A stretch of 50,620 nucleotides of DNA from Simkania sp. (GTDB lineage Bacteria; Chlamydiota; Chlamydiia; Chlamydiales; Simkaniaceae), in assembly GCA_027942475.1 (NCBI GenBank), contig JAQFVP010000008.1, forward strand, positions 1 through 50,620. Reading direction: 5' to 3'. Both the position numbers and the translations under genes were made by a program. Below the pieces are notes generated by a model. It saw only the letters and a program-made list of their open reading frames with translations. It ran no database searches and had not been told where the DNA came from. This document shows, one piece after another, positions 18,579-28,761 of this stretch; within the stretch, counting starts at the first letter, position 1, and each line of letters begins with the position of its first letter.

Positions 18579-19523
18579 TTACTGATACAAGTGACAAGCC
18601 ACTCCGCAAGTCGGAGATACCTTTTTCCAGACGGGAGTTTTGCTTTTGCAAATGGGCATTGCTTTTTTGCATCTAAAGCAAAAGATGCACCCTTTGGGAG
18701 ACAGTTCTGACTTGGGTATATCCCCTATTAGCCCAAGTGGATAGCTTTTTCGATCAGAGCGCAGGGCAGAGGAGAGGAGGGTCTGAGTATAGGGGTGCAA
18801 AGGGCGCGCATATAGCTCAGCACTTGAAGCAAGCTCTACCAATTTACCAAAGTACATCACGGCAATCCGGTCGGACAGATATTTGACCACAGTTAGGTCA
18901 TGGGAAATCAGTAAGTAAGTTAAACCCCTTTCTTTTTGTAATTTTTTGAGCAAATTGATGATTTGTGCTTGGATTGACACGTCTAAAGCGCTTGTCGGTT
19001 CGTCACAAATCATCAACTTGGGGCGCAGGGCAAGGGCCCGTGCAATACTGACCCGTTGACACTGACCTCCACTCAATTCATGGGGAAAGCATTGGGCGTG
19101 ATCTGCCGTAAGCCCTACTAGGCTCAGCAACTCCAAAACCTTTTGGCTTCTCTTGGCAAAAGAGCCTACTTGGTGAATATCGAGCGGTTCGGAGATGATC
19201 TTGCCCACGCTCATCCGCGGGTTTAAAGATGCATGAGGATCTTGAAAGATACACTGCATATCGGCGCGTAATTTGCGCATATCTTTCACACTGCACCTTT
19301 TGATGCTCTTTCCTTGAAAGAAAATCTCTCCGCTGTCTTCCCGATAAAGACGCATTAAAATGCGGGTGAGTACCGTTTTTCCGGATCCCGATTCACCGAC
19401 AAGTGCCAGAGTTTCCCCTGCGTATATGGATAAAGAAAGATCGTCAATCGCACTGACAACACCCCTTTTCATACGAAAAGTTTTGAAAAGATGCTTGGTT
19501 TCTATGAGTTTAGCTTTGTTCAT
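18579..19523 (-). CDS. oppF: Oligopeptide ABC transporter ATP-binding protein OppF
   Basis: Walker A GESGSGKT, signature LSGGQCQR, Walker B LMICDEPTSALD, C-terminal oligopeptide extension. Start at internal MNKAKL. Confidence 0.92.
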   Translation of the reverse strand: MNKAKLIETKHLFKTFRMKRGVVSAIDDLSLSIYAGETLALVGESGSGKTVLTRILMRLYREDSGEIFFQGKSIKRCSVKDMRKLRADMQCIFQDPHASLNPRMSVGKIISEPLDIHQVGSFAKRSQKVLELLSLVGLTADHAQCFPHELSGGQCQRVSIARALALRPKLMICDEPTSALDVSIQAQIINLLKKLQKERGLTYLLISHDLTVVKYLSDRIAVMYFGKLVELASSAELYARPLHPYTQTLLSSALRSDRKSYPLGLIGDIPKSELSPKGCIFCFRCKKAMPICKSKTPVWKKVSPTCGVACHLYQ

Positions 19524-20514
19524 GACATTTTTCCCCTTTCTGTCGATCATATAGCCAGCAATGGACCGATCGGTTTTTTTCTAGTTGGATATGATGTGGC
19601 TTTTGCAAGTAACACATTTGTTTTGCGTGTGGACATCTCTTTACAAACGAGCAACCGATCGAGATTAGGGAAGGGTCGGGAGGAGCTCCCTCGATGGTCC
19701 CTAGTGGCTGCGTTACTGGCGTGTCGATGCGGGGAATGACATGCATTAAACTACGGGTATAGGGATGTTTAGGGGAGCGCAAAAGATCTTGAATAGGGGC
19801 TGTTTCAATAATTTCTCCAGCATACATCACTGCAACGCGATCGCATAAATTTGTGACAACGCCAAAATCGTGTGTAATCACAATCATGCTCATTCCCTCT
19901 TTTTTTTGGATTGATTTGAGCATATCTAACACGTTTGTTCTCACGGTAGCATCGAGAGAAGTGGTGGGTTCGTCTGCAATGAGAAGCTCAGGTTGGGCAA
20001 TTGTCGCAATAGCAATGGCAACTCTTTGCCGCATCCCTCCGCTCAGCTCGTGCGGGTATTGGTGATAACGAATCTCTGGTTGGCTTACTCCCAATTGAGT
20101 TAAAAGTGAGATCACACGCTTTTTGACTGCGCTCCGATTAGCTGCTAAGCGGTGCTGTTTGTACCCTTCTCCCACTTGCTTGCCGATTTTGATGGTGGGA
20201 TTTAAAGAGGTCATGGGATCTTGAAATACCATACCGATTTCCCTGCCCAAAAAAGAGCGCATCTGCTTTGAAGTGTTTTTGAGCAAATCTCGACCTTTGT
20301 ACAAAGCAGCGCCTGAGATGATTTCATCTTTCACACCCGGCAGTAAGCCAATTAGTGATTTGGCCATCATTGATTTGCCACATCCCGATTCTCCAATAAT
20401 TCCCAAAGTCTCTCCCCGCTTCAGTTCAAAACAGAGATTGCGCACAACGTGCATTTTTTTTCCTAGAGAGGTAAAACTCACCGAAAGATTTTTTACAAAG
20501 AGCAATTGATTCAT
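19510..20514 (-). CDS. oppD: Oligopeptide ABC transporter ATP-binding protein OppD
   Basis: Walker A GESGCGKS, LSGGMRQR, LLIADEPTTSLD. Confidence 0.93.
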   Translation of the reverse strand: MNQLLFVKNLSVSFTSLGKKMHVVRNLCFELKRGETLGIIGESGCGKSMMAKSLIGLLPGVKDEIISGAALYKGRDLLKNTSKQMRSFLGREIGMVFQDPMTSLNPTIKIGKQVGEGYKQHRLAANRSAVKKRVISLLTQLGVSQPEIRYHQYPHELSGGMRQRVAIAIATIAQPELLIADEPTTSLDATVRTNVLDMLKSIQKKEGMSMIVITHDFGVVTNLCDRVAVMYAGEIIETAPIQDLLRSPKHPYTRSLMHVIPRIDTPVTQPLGTIEGAPPDPSLISIGCSFVKRCPHAKQMCYLQKPHHIQLEKNRSVHCWLYDRQKGEKCHEQS

Positions 20515-21413
20515 TTGCGAAGCCTTGGATCGAAAGCATCACGCAGTCCGTTTCCGACCAGATTGAAGGACAAAATCGTCAGAGTAATAAAGCAAGCGGG
20601 GAAGAAAAGGCGCCAAGGGTAGTAACGCAGAGCAGGCAGTCCATCGCTGGCCATGGTCCCCCAACTCGCCATCGGGGCTTGGATGCCCAGCCCGAGAAAG
20701 CTCAAAAACGCTTCACTAAAGATGGCTGTTGGGATAGTAAAGGTCATGGTCGTCATGATGGGACCGATTGCATTGGAAAGTAAGTGGCGGGTTAAAATTC
20801 TCCATCTACCCGCACCGAGCATCTTCGCAGCCATCACAAAATCTCTTTGCTTGATTTGCAAAATTTGTCCGCGCACAATCCGGGCCATGTTTACCCAACC
20901 GGTGATGGTAAGGGAGATGATGATCGCCGTGATGCCAGGTTTCATGCTTACCATCAGTAAAATGACGATGAGTAGGTGGGGAAGGGAATAGAGAATATCT
21001 GATATGCGCATCATACATTCTTCTACCCTGCCTCCGATCATCCCTCCAAGGCCACCGTAAAAAACCCCAATGATCATGTCGATGAGGGCAGCGGAAATGC
21101 CCACGAATAAAGAGATGCGCGCACCCCACCAAATACGGGTAAATATATCCCGCCCTAGCTCATCGCTCCCCAGCCAAAACATACGCCCCGGTGGGGTATT
21201 TTTCAGATGGAGGCGAATGCCGTAATAAGTATGTGAACTTAGGTAGGGAATGAGCACTGCACCGACGAGCAAAACAATTAGAAATCCCAAAGCAAACACA
21301 GCAATCCTGTTTTGTTTGAAGCGTTCACGAGACTCTCTCCAATAAGAATACCCCTTCTTTACCGACTTTTCTCGATTTGGTGCAGAAAGCAAGGTTGCGA
21401 TGGGCTTTTTCAA
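20511..21413 (-). CDS. oppC: Oligopeptide ABC transporter permease OppC
   Basis: 300 aa, 'GSDELGRDIFTRIWWGARISL', 'EAFLSFLGLGIQAPMASWGTM'. Confidence 0.93.
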   Translation of the reverse strand: MKKPIATLLSAPNREKSVKKGYSYWRESRERFKQNRIAVFALGFLIVLLVGAVLIPYLSSHTYYGIRLHLKNTPPGRMFWLGSDELGRDIFTRIWWGARISLFVGISAALIDMIIGVFYGGLGGMIGGRVEECMMRISDILYSLPHLLIVILLMVSMKPGITAIIISLTITGWVNMARIVRGQILQIKQRDFVMAAKMLGAGRWRILTRHLLSNAIGPIMTTMTFTIPTAIFSEAFLSFLGLGIQAPMASWGTMASDGLPALRYYPWRLFFPACFITLTILSFNLVGNGLRDAFDPRLRK

Positions 21414-22342
21414 TGTTCTTGCCTCTGGCCAATCCGAATTCTGGGATCAATCCAGAGGTAAAGAAGGTCGATCAAGAAAACGGTGATGAGTAAAATCGAG
21501 CTGTAAAAGACAGTCATTCCCATAATGAGTGTATAGTCCCTATTGGCGATGCTCTTGACGAGCCAACTGCCCAATCCGGGAATGCCAAAAATTTTTTCAA
21601 TCACAAAACTTCCCGTCAAAATAGAGCTGGAAAGAGGCCCTAGATAAGTAACTACTGGGAGGATACTATTTTTCAGGACATGTTTGAAAATTACCTGCTT
21701 TTCAGAAAGCCCCTTTGAACGCGCCATTTGGTCATAATCTTGCTCCAGCTCTTCTACCATATTGGCTCGAATCAAACGGGCAATAAAGGCGGTTGGGAGC
21801 GCAGAGAGAGAAAGAGCGGGAAGCAGGCTGTGGGCAAAGCTTCCCCATCGGGCAATGGGCAATATCTCCCATTGCATGGCTAAAAAAAATTGCAAAATCG
21901 TTGCCGTGACAAAATTAGGGGTAGAAATGCCCAAAACAGCGATGATCATGCACGCATGATCTTGCCACTTTCCCCTATAAATGGCTGCTAAAACCCCCAA
22001 TAACACACCGAGCACAAGAGAGATGATAAGAGCCTGCAAACCGATAATGCAAGATATGGGAAACCCCTCTTTGATGATTTTAGTCACCGTGAGTCCTTCA
22101 TGTCGAATAGAAGGGCCTAAATCCCAAGTGATTAGCCCTTTGAGGTACCTTCCGTATTGGACATGCCAGGGCTGATCGAGGCCGTAGTGACGACAAAGAC
22201 TTTGCAGTACCTCTTCTGGAAGCCCCTGTTCTTCGAGAAATGGAGTTCCGGGAATGGATCGCATCAAAAAGAAGGTCAAAGAAGACACAAAAAACAAAGA
22301 AAAGAGCAAAACGAGCACTTTGCGAAGGATAAATTTATACAC
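21410..22342 (-). CDS. oppB: Oligopeptide ABC transporter permease OppB
   Basis: 310 aa, 'YKFILRKVLVLLFSLFFVSSLTFFLMRSIPGTPF...GSFVIEKIFGIPGLGSWLVKSI'. Confidence 0.93.
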   Translation of the reverse strand: MYKFILRKVLVLLFSLFFVSSLTFFLMRSIPGTPFLEEQGLPEEVLQSLCRHYGLDQPWHVQYGRYLKGLITWDLGPSIRHEGLTVTKIIKEGFPISCIIGLQALIISLVLGVLLGVLAAIYRGKWQDHACMIIAVLGISTPNFVTATILQFFLAMQWEILPIARWGSFAHSLLPALSLSALPTAFIARLIRANMVEELEQDYDQMARSKGLSEKQVIFKHVLKNSILPVVTYLGPLSSSILTGSFVIEKIFGIPGLGSWLVKSIANRDYTLIMGMTVFYSSILLITVFLIDLLYLWIDPRIRIGQRQEH

Positions 22343-22506
22343 CGCACAATATTTTCTTCCAAAAATAGCTCTTTTAAAAGAACCTTACTAATAGGTTAGG
22401 ATAAAAGGTTTATTTTGTCAAAGCACCTTTTTTTAGTTAACCTAGATATGAAGAAAAAAGATTTTTGTTTTAGCAGATACATGTTTAAATAAATCAAATC
22501 ACCTGT

Positions 22507-22536
22507 TTGCATTTTTTTTTAAAAATGAGATAATAG
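22507..22536 (+). promoter_or_regulatory. Candidate sigma-70-type promoter for the FBP aldolase
   Basis: TTGCAT, 16-18 nt of A/T-only-rich spacer, then GATAAT/TAATAG, about 30 nt before the ORF start. Confidence 0.45.
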
Positions 22537-22562
22537 GGTTTTCGAATTTAAAAATTTGGGAC

Positions 22563-23627
22563 TTGATAATGATAGGCTATAATGACATTGAAAAGATTTT
22601 AGGGGATCGAGCGGAGTATTTTCTGAGTCATACCTGCAAAACCATCCCAAAAGAGCGGCTCTACGCCCCCGGTCCTGACTGGGTAGACCGCATCTTTGCT
22701 GAGTCGAGCCGCAATATACGGGTGATGCAGAGTATGCAAGAAATCCTGAAACACGGTCGTTTGGGTGGAACGGGGTATGTTTCCATTCTTCCCGTAGACC
22801 AGGGAATTGAACATACAGCTGGCGCATCATTTGCTCCCAATCCCGCCTACTTTGACCCCGAAAACATCATTCAGCTCGCTATTGAAGGGGGGTGCAATGC
22901 CGTCGCGACAACTTTGGGCGTGTTGGGGAGTGTGGCCCGTAAATATGCTCACAAGATTCCCATGATTTTAAAATGTAACCACAACGAGCTCCTTTCTTAC
23001 CCCAACACTTATGACCAAATCCTCTTCGGCTCTGTTAAGCAGGCGTATGACATGGGGTGCCGTGGCCTGGGGGCAACTATTTATTTTGGATCTTCGGAAA
23101 GCCGCAGGCAAATTTGTGAGATATCGCGCGCGTTTGAAATGGCGCACGAAATGGGGATGGTAACTATTTTATGGTGTTATCTCAGAAATAGTGCTTTTAA
23201 AAAGGGAGACGCCGACTATCACAATGCGGCAGATGTAACGGGCCAGGCCAATCACCTCGGCGCTACCATTCAAGCCGATATTGTCAAACAAAAGCTACCT
23301 GATTGTAATGGAGGGTTCGAGGCATTGCAATTTGGCAAATACACTCAAAAGATGTACTCAACACTTGCTAGCGACCACCCAATTGATCTCACTCGTTATC
23401 AAGTATCCCATGGGTACATGGGGCGGGTAGGCCTCATCAACTCTGGAGGTGCTTCGGGAGACAACGATTTGCAACAGGCTGTGATCACTGCCATAGTCAA
23501 CAAGCGATCCGGAGGTTTGGGTTTGATCTCTGGTCGTAAGGCCTTTCAAAAACCTTTGCACGAAGGGATAAAAATCTTGCATGCCATTCAAGATGTCTAT
23601 GCTTGTAAAGAAATTGTGCTCGCTTGA
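22563..23627 (+). CDS. fbaB: Class I fructose-bisphosphate aldolase (DhnA/FbaB type)
   Basis: 354 aa, '[45 protein letters not shown]', '[12 protein letters not shown]', '[17 protein letters not shown]'. Confidence 0.92.
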   Translation: MIMIGYNDIEKILGDRAEYFLSHTCKTIPKERLYAPGPDWVDRIFAESSRNIRVMQSMQEILKHGRLGGTGYVSILPVDQGIEHTAGASFAPNPAYFDPENIIQLAIEGGCNAVATTLGVLGSVARKYAHKIPMILKCNHNELLSYPNTYDQILFGSVKQAYDMGCRGLGATIYFGSSESRRQICEISRAFEMAHEMGMVTILWCYLRNSAFKKGDADYHNAADVTGQANHLGATIQADIVKQKLPDCNGGFEALQFGKYTQKMYSTLASDHPIDLTRYQVSHGYMGRVGLINSGGASGDNDLQQAVITAIVNKRSGGLGLISGRKAFQKPLHEGIKILHAIQDVYACKEIVLA

Positions 23628-23785
23628 ATAAGCCCCTTTTTTACAGCAGAATCGCTCACAATATTTTCCGTAATTTGATCAAAAAACAGTAAGCCATTAA
23701 GTTGGGATAAAAGAGTATGAAAATAAAGGCCACTTGCCCTTTCATACCTTTCCTATCTGTGTAATATTGAGAGAAAAACGCAGCT

Positions 23786-25267
23786 ATGAAATTTTCCAGC
23801 AAACTATTTTGCTTTTTTCTTTGTCTGAGTGTGGTGAGTACAACCTTGGCAATTTTCGTAATGTACCGAGAATACTCCAGACTCACTTTAAATGAGATGA
23901 GAAGTAAGATTGTGTCACTGTCCGCGGCTACAGCTCAAAAAGTTGACCCCAAAACAGTGCAAAGCTATATTGCCACGAAGGGGGACGCGGATAGCTTAAG
24001 CTTTCAAACGCTCAAACAAAAGCTCAAAGAGATGCAAGATCTTTACAGGCAGGTAGGCGTATCTGTGCAAAGGGTGTATATCATCTCCCGTAAAAAAGAT
24101 GTCGATCAATATTATTTTGTCATTGGAACAGAAAAGATGCTCGGTTTGCCTTCCAAGTTTGGGCAAGTGCTTGAGGGGAAACAGCTCCCTGACTTGGGAG
24201 TAGCGCAAGCGAAGTACAAACCCTTTTCTATGTTTCGAGAAACTTTCATGACCGGCTATGCGCCTATTTTTGACTTTAAGGGGGATGAAGTAGCTCTTTT
24301 GGGAATTGAGGTCGAGGTCAAAAGAATTATTTTTGAAATTCATAAACTCTTTGTGTACGCTTCGATTGCTTTTTTCGTTTCGATCTGCATTGCCATCATT
24401 CTTTCCTATGTTTTGTCAAAATCTGTGGCGCGCTCCCTTTTATCTCTACGCGATACTGTCAAAATGATTGGAAAAGGACGTTTTTCAACCCGTTCTCACC
24501 TCCATACCCGAGATGAATTTAACGACCTTGCAAATAGCATCAATTCTATGGCTCAGGGTCTAGAAGAGCGGGAAAGGCTCAAAGTAGGGTTGGCTCGCTA
24601 CGTTTCCCGTTACGCTTTAGAACAACTTTTGAAACTAGACAAACCGATTACCCTCGAAGGAGAAAGGAAAAGGGTCACCATTCTTTTTTCTGATATTCGC
24701 CATTTTACTACCATTTCGGAAAAGTTGCCCCCCGAAGAGGTATTAAAACTGCTCAACGAGTACTTTAAAGAAATGATAGAGGTAATCTTTAGCTATGGCG
24801 GAACGCTTGATAAATTCATTGGTGACGGCTTGCTCGCTGAATTTGGGGCTCCTCTAGATGATACGTTGCAAGAATTGCATGCAGTATTAGCAGCAATTCA
24901 CATGCATCTGCGTCTCCAAGCTCTTTGCAAAAAGTGGGCCCAACAGGGAAGAAAGTGTTTTTCAATGGGTATTGGAATCCACGCTGGTTTAGCAATCTTG
25001 GGGAACATTGGCTCTGAAAAGCGGATGGAGTACACGGCGATTGGTGACACTGTCAACGTTGCATCCCGCCTCGAGAGATTGACCAAACAGCTCGACAAAC
25101 CAATTATTATTTCTGAAGCTGTCTATGAAAAAATAAAAGATCATTTTATTTTTGAAGACTTACGTAAAAACAAGCTTGCCGGACGCATGGAAAATGTTCA
25201 AGCTTATGCAATTGATCCAAAAATACAAAAAAATCTCGACCGATTTAAAAAACATGTTCCCATCTAG
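23786..25267 (+). CDS. Membrane class III adenylate/guanylate cyclase with HAMP linker
   Basis: N-terminal TM plus sensor region, second TM, HAMP-like 'SLLSLRDTVKMIGKGRFSTRSHLHTRDEFNDLANSINSMAQ', cyclase core 'VTILFSDIRHFTTISE...FIGDGLLAEFGAPL...MEYTAIGDTVNVASRLE'. Confidence 0.93.
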   Translation: MKFSSKLFCFFLCLSVVSTTLAIFVMYREYSRLTLNEMRSKIVSLSAATAQKVDPKTVQSYIATKGDADSLSFQTLKQKLKEMQDLYRQVGVSVQRVYIISRKKDVDQYYFVIGTEKMLGLPSKFGQVLEGKQLPDLGVAQAKYKPFSMFRETFMTGYAPIFDFKGDEVALLGIEVEVKRIIFEIHKLFVYASIAFFVSICIAIILSYVLSKSVARSLLSLRDTVKMIGKGRFSTRSHLHTRDEFNDLANSINSMAQGLEERERLKVGLARYVSRYALEQLLKLDKPITLEGERKRVTILFSDIRHFTTISEKLPPEEVLKLLNEYFKEMIEVIFSYGGTLDKFIGDGLLAEFGAPLDDTLQELHAVLAAIHMHLRLQALCKKWAQQGRKCFSMGIGIHAGLAILGNIGSEKRMEYTAIGDTVNVASRLERLTKQLDKPIIISEAVYEKIKDHFIFEDLRKNKLAGRMENVQAYAIDPKIQKNLDRFKKHVPI

Positions 25268-25293
25268 TGTTTCTTACAAGTAGGGCAATTGAC

Positions 25294-25917
25294 TTAAGAT
25301 ACTTTTGAAGGCTCAAAAGAAGCAATGAACTGGGCTATTTGGCGACGCATTTGGTCATGCTCGTGAGTGAGGTAAGAGATCTCCAACTTATAGAGAACAT
25401 TCTCGCAGAGGACTAACATGCCCGCTGTTTCCCGTCCATGCGCGCGGTATTGAAAGTCTAAAGCGGGGTACGATTTAAATGTTTTTAGAGTTTGACCGGA
25501 TAGGCGGGTATTTTTGAGGTGGGATAACAAGAGGTAGATCGTTCTCTTAAGCAATTTTTTTGGGCTTAATTTCAACCAATTGTCGGGCAAAGCAGTATAG
25601 CTAACGGAAATCACTTTGTCATTTTCTAGACATTGGTATTCGTGATAAAGTAAATTATTTTTAGAACGGGGGATGGAAAGCTCCTTCGCCCTGTACTCAG
25701 GTGTGTTTGGTAAGCAAACCGTAAAGGACCCGTTTTCAGGAGAGCACCTCGACCAGGTTTCGATGCCAGGCCCTTCCTCTTCTCCCCCTAGCTGGTGGAT
25801 TGACTCTGCCTTTTTGCCTTTGTTAAACTCATGCAAGCCGTATGCGCCCAAGAGGGCAGCAAAGAGAGCCCCCACAAGCAAGGATAGCTTTTGACTAAAA
25901 AAAATCTTTCCCCTCAT
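25294..25917 (-). CDS. Hypothetical protein with N-terminal TM/signal anchor
   Basis: 208 aa from MRGKIF (ORF track start 25998); hydrophobic 'LSLLVGALFAALLGAYGL' then a soluble domain. Confidence 0.65.
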   Translation of the reverse strand: MRGKIFFSQKLSLLVGALFAALLGAYGLHEFNKGKKAESIHQLGGEEEGPGIETWSRCSPENGSFTVCLPNTPEYRAKELSIPRSKNNLLYHEYQCLENDKVISVSYTALPDNWLKLSPKKLLKRTIYLLLSHLKNTRLSGQTLKTFKSYPALDFQYRAHGRETAGMLVLCENVLYKLEISYLTHEHDQMRRQIAQFIASFEPSKVS

Positions 25918-26025
25918 TCTACCCCATGGATTCACTTGCAAAATGGACTTAATTTTAGAGAAAAAAAGATTAAAAATCAAGAAGCGCGCCCACATCATAT
26001 TTTATTTTTTATTATAATAATTTTT

Positions 26026-26427
26026 TTAAAAATGGTACTTCTTGGGTGTGATACACATCCCGACAATATAAGTAATCAAAATTGGAAAAAAACCGGTAAT
26101 AAATAGGGCAATTAAAGTGATCAGTCGCACAACGGTTGGATCTATACCAAATGTCTTTGCAATGCCAGAGCAAAGCCCTGCCAATTTTCTGTCTCCCTCT
26201 GAGAGGTAAAGTTTTCTGCATTTGATTTCAATATAGGTCCTAGGTCCTAGGGGGATAAGTATCCATCCAATTACATAGACCACCCCGATCGGGAGGAGAC
26301 CGGTAAGGATACAAAAAAATGTGACAAATAGTCGGATGATCGTGGGATCTAACCTCAAAAATTGGCCCATCCCACCGCAAATTCCGGCTACTTTTTTATC
26401 CCAGCGATCTCGGTATAAACGCTTCAT
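26026..26427 (-). CDS. Tandem PspC-domain membrane protein
   Basis: Two PspC units: 'YRDRWDKKVAGICGGMGQFLRLDPTIIRLFVTF' and 'YLSEGDRKLAGLCSGIAKTFGIDPTVVRLITLI'. Start at internal MKRLYRD. Confidence 0.88.
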   Translation of the reverse strand: MKRLYRDRWDKKVAGICGGMGQFLRLDPTIIRLFVTFFCILTGLLPIGVVYVIGWILIPLGPRTYIEIKCRKLYLSEGDRKLAGLCSGIAKTFGIDPTVVRLITLIALFITGFFPILITYIVGMCITPKKYHF

Positions 26428-26616
26428 GACACTCTCGTAAAAAGGTCCACCACACGGAGGTAGGGATTGCAAAACTCCTCCTTTTTGCGTGATACGAAAA
26501 AAAAATGCAAGGACATTACATGGAAAGGCAGAACCGTTTTTGTGAAAAAATCACGATTTGTGTGTAGAATGATTTCCTTTTGCAAAGCAAAATCAAACCG
26601 AGTGTAAGAGGTCTGC

Positions 26617-27621
26617 ATGTCAAAAAATGTAACCAAAAGAAATAGGGTAATGTCTGGGTTTTACCGGTTGCCTTTTACACCGCTTGCATTTTTCGGAGGT
26701 GGGCACCTCCAAACAGTTGTAGCAGCTATGATCACCTCTTTTCCTCTTCCCTCTACCAAGCGGTTTGTCTATCTCCCGGATGGAGATTCTATTACCTATG
26801 AAGTGAGCACTCCCAAGCAGTGGCAATCAACAGATCCCACTGTGGTCATCATCCACGGTCTCTGTGGTTCTTCCCGCTCTTCTTATGTTGTTCGAGTTGC
26901 AAAGAAATTTGATAAAAAGGGAATTCGTACTATTCGGATGAATTTAAGGGGGTGTGGTAGTGGACGAGGATGGGCTAGAAAAATGTATCACATAAATAGC
27001 AGTGATGATGTATGGCATGGATTGAAAAAGATCAAAAACGAAACACCTGATTCCCACCTCATTGTGATAGGGTTTTCATTGGGAGGCAATATCGTTTTGA
27101 AAATGGCGGGAGAACGGAGTAAACAAGCCAAGCACCTAGTTGATAAGCTCATTGCAATCAGTCCGCCCATCGATCTAAGAGCAAGTATGCAGCAATTGAG
27201 TAAAAGCAAAATCTATGAAAAATACTTCATGTTTTATTTGCGCCGTGCAATGGTCAATGTGCACAACCATTTTTCAGACCTGCCACCCATCAGGGTCTCA
27301 CCAAAAATGTCTCTTATCGAATTTAATGAGTTTTACGTCGCTCCACAATCGGGCTGTTCAAATGCTCGAGAGTATTATTATGCCAGCAGCTCGGGACGCT
27401 TCATTGGTGATATAAATATCAATACCCACATTCTATTTTCAAGAGATGATCCAATTGTCAATTATAATGTGCTCAAACAGATTAAAATTCCGAGCAATGT
27501 GCGGATTTTTATTACAGATAAAGGAGGACATGTGGGGTATCTCGGTATGCCGGGCAGAAAAAGAGGTTTTTACTGGATGAACAAAACGCTTGTTCGTTGG
27601 GTTTCTCTTCCATCTTGTTGA
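26617..27621 (+). CDS. YheT-like alpha/beta hydrolase
   Basis: 334 aa, 'GGGHLQTVVAAM', 'VVIIHGLCGSSRSSYVVRVAKKFDKKGIRTIRMNLRGCGSG', nucleophile 'GFSLGGNIVLKMAGE'. Confidence 0.9.
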   Translation: MSKNVTKRNRVMSGFYRLPFTPLAFFGGGHLQTVVAAMITSFPLPSTKRFVYLPDGDSITYEVSTPKQWQSTDPTVVIIHGLCGSSRSSYVVRVAKKFDKKGIRTIRMNLRGCGSGRGWARKMYHINSSDDVWHGLKKIKNETPDSHLIVIGFSLGGNIVLKMAGERSKQAKHLVDKLIAISPPIDLRASMQQLSKSKIYEKYFMFYLRRAMVNVHNHFSDLPPIRVSPKMSLIEFNEFYVAPQSGCSNAREYYYASSSGRFIGDININTHILFSRDDPIVNYNVLKQIKIPSNVRIFITDKGGHVGYLGMPGRKRGFYWMNKTLVRWVSLPSC

Positions 27622-27629
27622 CTTTCTGT

Positions 27630-28736
27630 CTAAGGCTCTTTTGGAAATAGTAATTTTAATCCACATTCGTAGACCATAGAGGCCGCCTGGCTGCCTAGTT
27701 TTGAATAAAACCGATGGGATGGAGAGCGGTTCTCCTCTTCAACATCCAGGGGGTAGAGATAGCACATGGGCTCAGCAAAAAAGAGGTGTTCATGGGCGCG
27801 GATGGGGGATAGAGGGTATTCAAAAGAGATTTCTGCAATGTTACCGAAGAGTTGTCCAAACTTGGATACTACATCCCCTCGGCAGATAAACCCCTGAAAT
27901 GCGGGTTTTGCCGTGTCTGGGACTGCTTTCCATTTTTTAATTAGATCTTCACTCACTCCGGGGAAGTTGAAAGCATAAGAAATCTCATGGGGTGCATTAC
28001 TAATAAAAGGGTATTCATAAATCAGCGTGTAAAGAACGATAGAGCCCCCTAAACTATGTCCGATCACCCTTACCTTGCCTCTTTCTAGAGAAATGATCTT
28101 TAGCCATTTGTGCAAATCGGTTTGCGCATTTTCAAATAGGCTTCGTCCAGGCCCTTTCGGATCAAAATCACTGATGATTGAAGCTTTGCTCCCTTCATTT
28201 TTTAAACAAAGATCAGTTCCTCGAAAAAGCAAGAGAGGAGCGGCTTGGTCATTGTTAGTACTGACAAAGCCAAAAGCTCGTACTTGGCTCCACAAGTCAA
28301 ACACTTTTTCAACGACATATTCTGAAAGATGGATCTCTTGAAGAGATTTACGCGTGGGAATAGAAACTCTGTCTCCCAACTTCAACTTTCGGTAGGCAAG
28401 CACTTTGGCTAACACCTCCGACGTTGCGAAGTCACACAACTCGGGACTTGAAATCTCTTCATAAATTTGAGTGAGCACGCGACAGGTATCTTTGAAATCT
28501 TCTCCACGACTTGTAAAGCGACAAATGACTTCATCTGAAGTAGAAAAAGAGCGATAAGAGGCTCCGAATTTTTTAAGAGAATGACTGGGATTTTCTAAAA
28601 CCTGGCGCCGTATACCCTTTTTAAGGGTATAGCATCGGGAAGGATATGTAAAAAGCCAGGACAGAAAAATTTCCCAATAATCAAAGGGATGAAAGGAACG
28701 GTCTGGATTTTCCTCCATATTCGCCGAACATAGCAA
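27630..28736 (-). CDS. Class 3 lipase-like protein
   Basis: 368 aa, nucleophile elbow 'VRVIGHSLGGSIVLYTLI', upstream 'LLLFRGTD'. Confidence 0.75.
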   Translation of the reverse strand: MLCSANMEENPDRSFHPFDYWEIFLSWLFTYPSRCYTLKKGIRRQVLENPSHSLKKFGASYRSFSTSDEVICRFTSRGEDFKDTCRVLTQIYEEISSPELCDFATSEVLAKVLAYRKLKLGDRVSIPTRKSLQEIHLSEYVVEKVFDLWSQVRAFGFVSTNNDQAAPLLLFRGTDLCLKNEGSKASIISDFDPKGPGRSLFENAQTDLHKWLKIISLERGKVRVIGHSLGGSIVLYTLIYEYPFISNAPHEISYAFNFPGVSEDLIKKWKAVPDTAKPAFQGFICRGDVVSKFGQLFGNIAEISFEYPLSPIRAHEHLFFAEPMCYLYPLDVEEENRSPSHRFYSKLGSQAASMVYECGLKLLFPKEP

Positions 28737-28761
28737 CTTAGACCGTCGGGGTCAAGGGGCC

